DNA of 45,477 bases, taken from positions 1-45,477 of the forward strand of contig JAXMBX010000042.1 in the NCBI GenBank assembly GCA_046349635.1. The letters are read 5' to 3'. The stretch comes from JAXMBX01 sp046349635. GTDB taxonomy: Bacteria > Planctomycetota > Planctomycetia > Planctomycetales > Planctomycetaceae. The notes beneath the pieces were generated by a model. That model made no database searches. It was not told where the DNA came from and saw only the letters and a program-made list of their open reading frames with translations. Below are positions 45,452-45,477 of the stretch, piece after piece (position 1 is the first letter of the stretch; each line of letters opens with the position of its first letter). The position numbers and the translations under genes are program-made.

Positions 45452-45477
45452 CGGTCTAAGTCCTTAGTGAGCAAGGG

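Overview
The window looks like chromosomal DNA of a planctomycete (Planctomycetota, probably Planctomycetales). No rRNA or tRNA gene is present, so this rests on gene content: a Tat-exported DUF1501 protein, DUF1614, a membrane Ser/Thr kinase with an exported sensor region beside an FHA-GAF-cyclase, a very large vWA/TPR protein with a Gly/Met-rich tract, Gfo/Idh/MocA, and Lys/Pro/Glu-rich tails. kdsA points to a Gram-negative envelope. The DNA is GC-rich by eye, genes are tightly packed on both strands, and many starts have recognisable Shine-Dalgarno sequences. I see no prophage, insertion sequence, CRISPR array or RNA gene.

Layout. 0.2-4.4 kb (+): DUF1614 membrane protein, aroB, a class-III aminotransferase and a PhyH dioxygenase. 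4.4-7.9 kb: csrA (+) with a good promoter and a tandem repeat in front of it, facing a BASS-type transporter and a lipoprotein (-). 8.0-9.8 kb (-): kdsA and a DAGK-type lipid kinase. 10-15 kb: DUF1501 (+), then glmM and glmS (-), the two enzymes that make glucosamine-1-phosphate. 15.1-22.5 kb is a signalling region: Ser/Thr kinase, FHA-GAF-class III cyclase, a small ORF, a receiver protein, a small CxxC protein and a GAF-SpoIIE phosphatase. 22.6-25.8 kb: Gfo/Idh/MocA oxidoreductase, an anchored exported protein, a THUMP-like methyltransferase. 25.9-28.4 kb: a CbiM-CbiQ-CbiO cobalt/nickel ECF transporter. 28.4-35.3 kb (-): the AddA/AddB helicase-nuclease pair. 35.6-38.2 kb: S41 (CtpA-type) protease and tsaD. 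38.2-45.4 kb: a giant vWA protein, a PhoA-type alkaline phosphatase and a GT4 glycosyltransferase.

A dominant feature is sequence quality. Between about 1.94 and 6.65 kb every gene is broken by repeated frameshifts, and more occur in glmS (about 14.37 kb), the cyclase (18.4-18.95 kb), the methyltransferase (about 25.37 kb) and the vWA gene (about 39.27 and 39.46 kb). In each, the family-typical protein continues in another frame with no loss of content. Housekeeping genes (aroB, glmS, csrA) are hit, and most shifts are repaired by adding one base. I therefore read them as consensus errors rather than gene decay and annotate the genes as single loci.

No single locus is an obviously new system. 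The best candidates for something undescribed are the kinase/FHA-cyclase/receiver/SpoIIE signalling region, the multidomain vWA-STN-TPR-DUF2135-like protein, the lipoprotein/BASS junction, and the DNA signals near aroB (a 13-bp inverted repeat) and csrA (a tandem 11-bp repeat).
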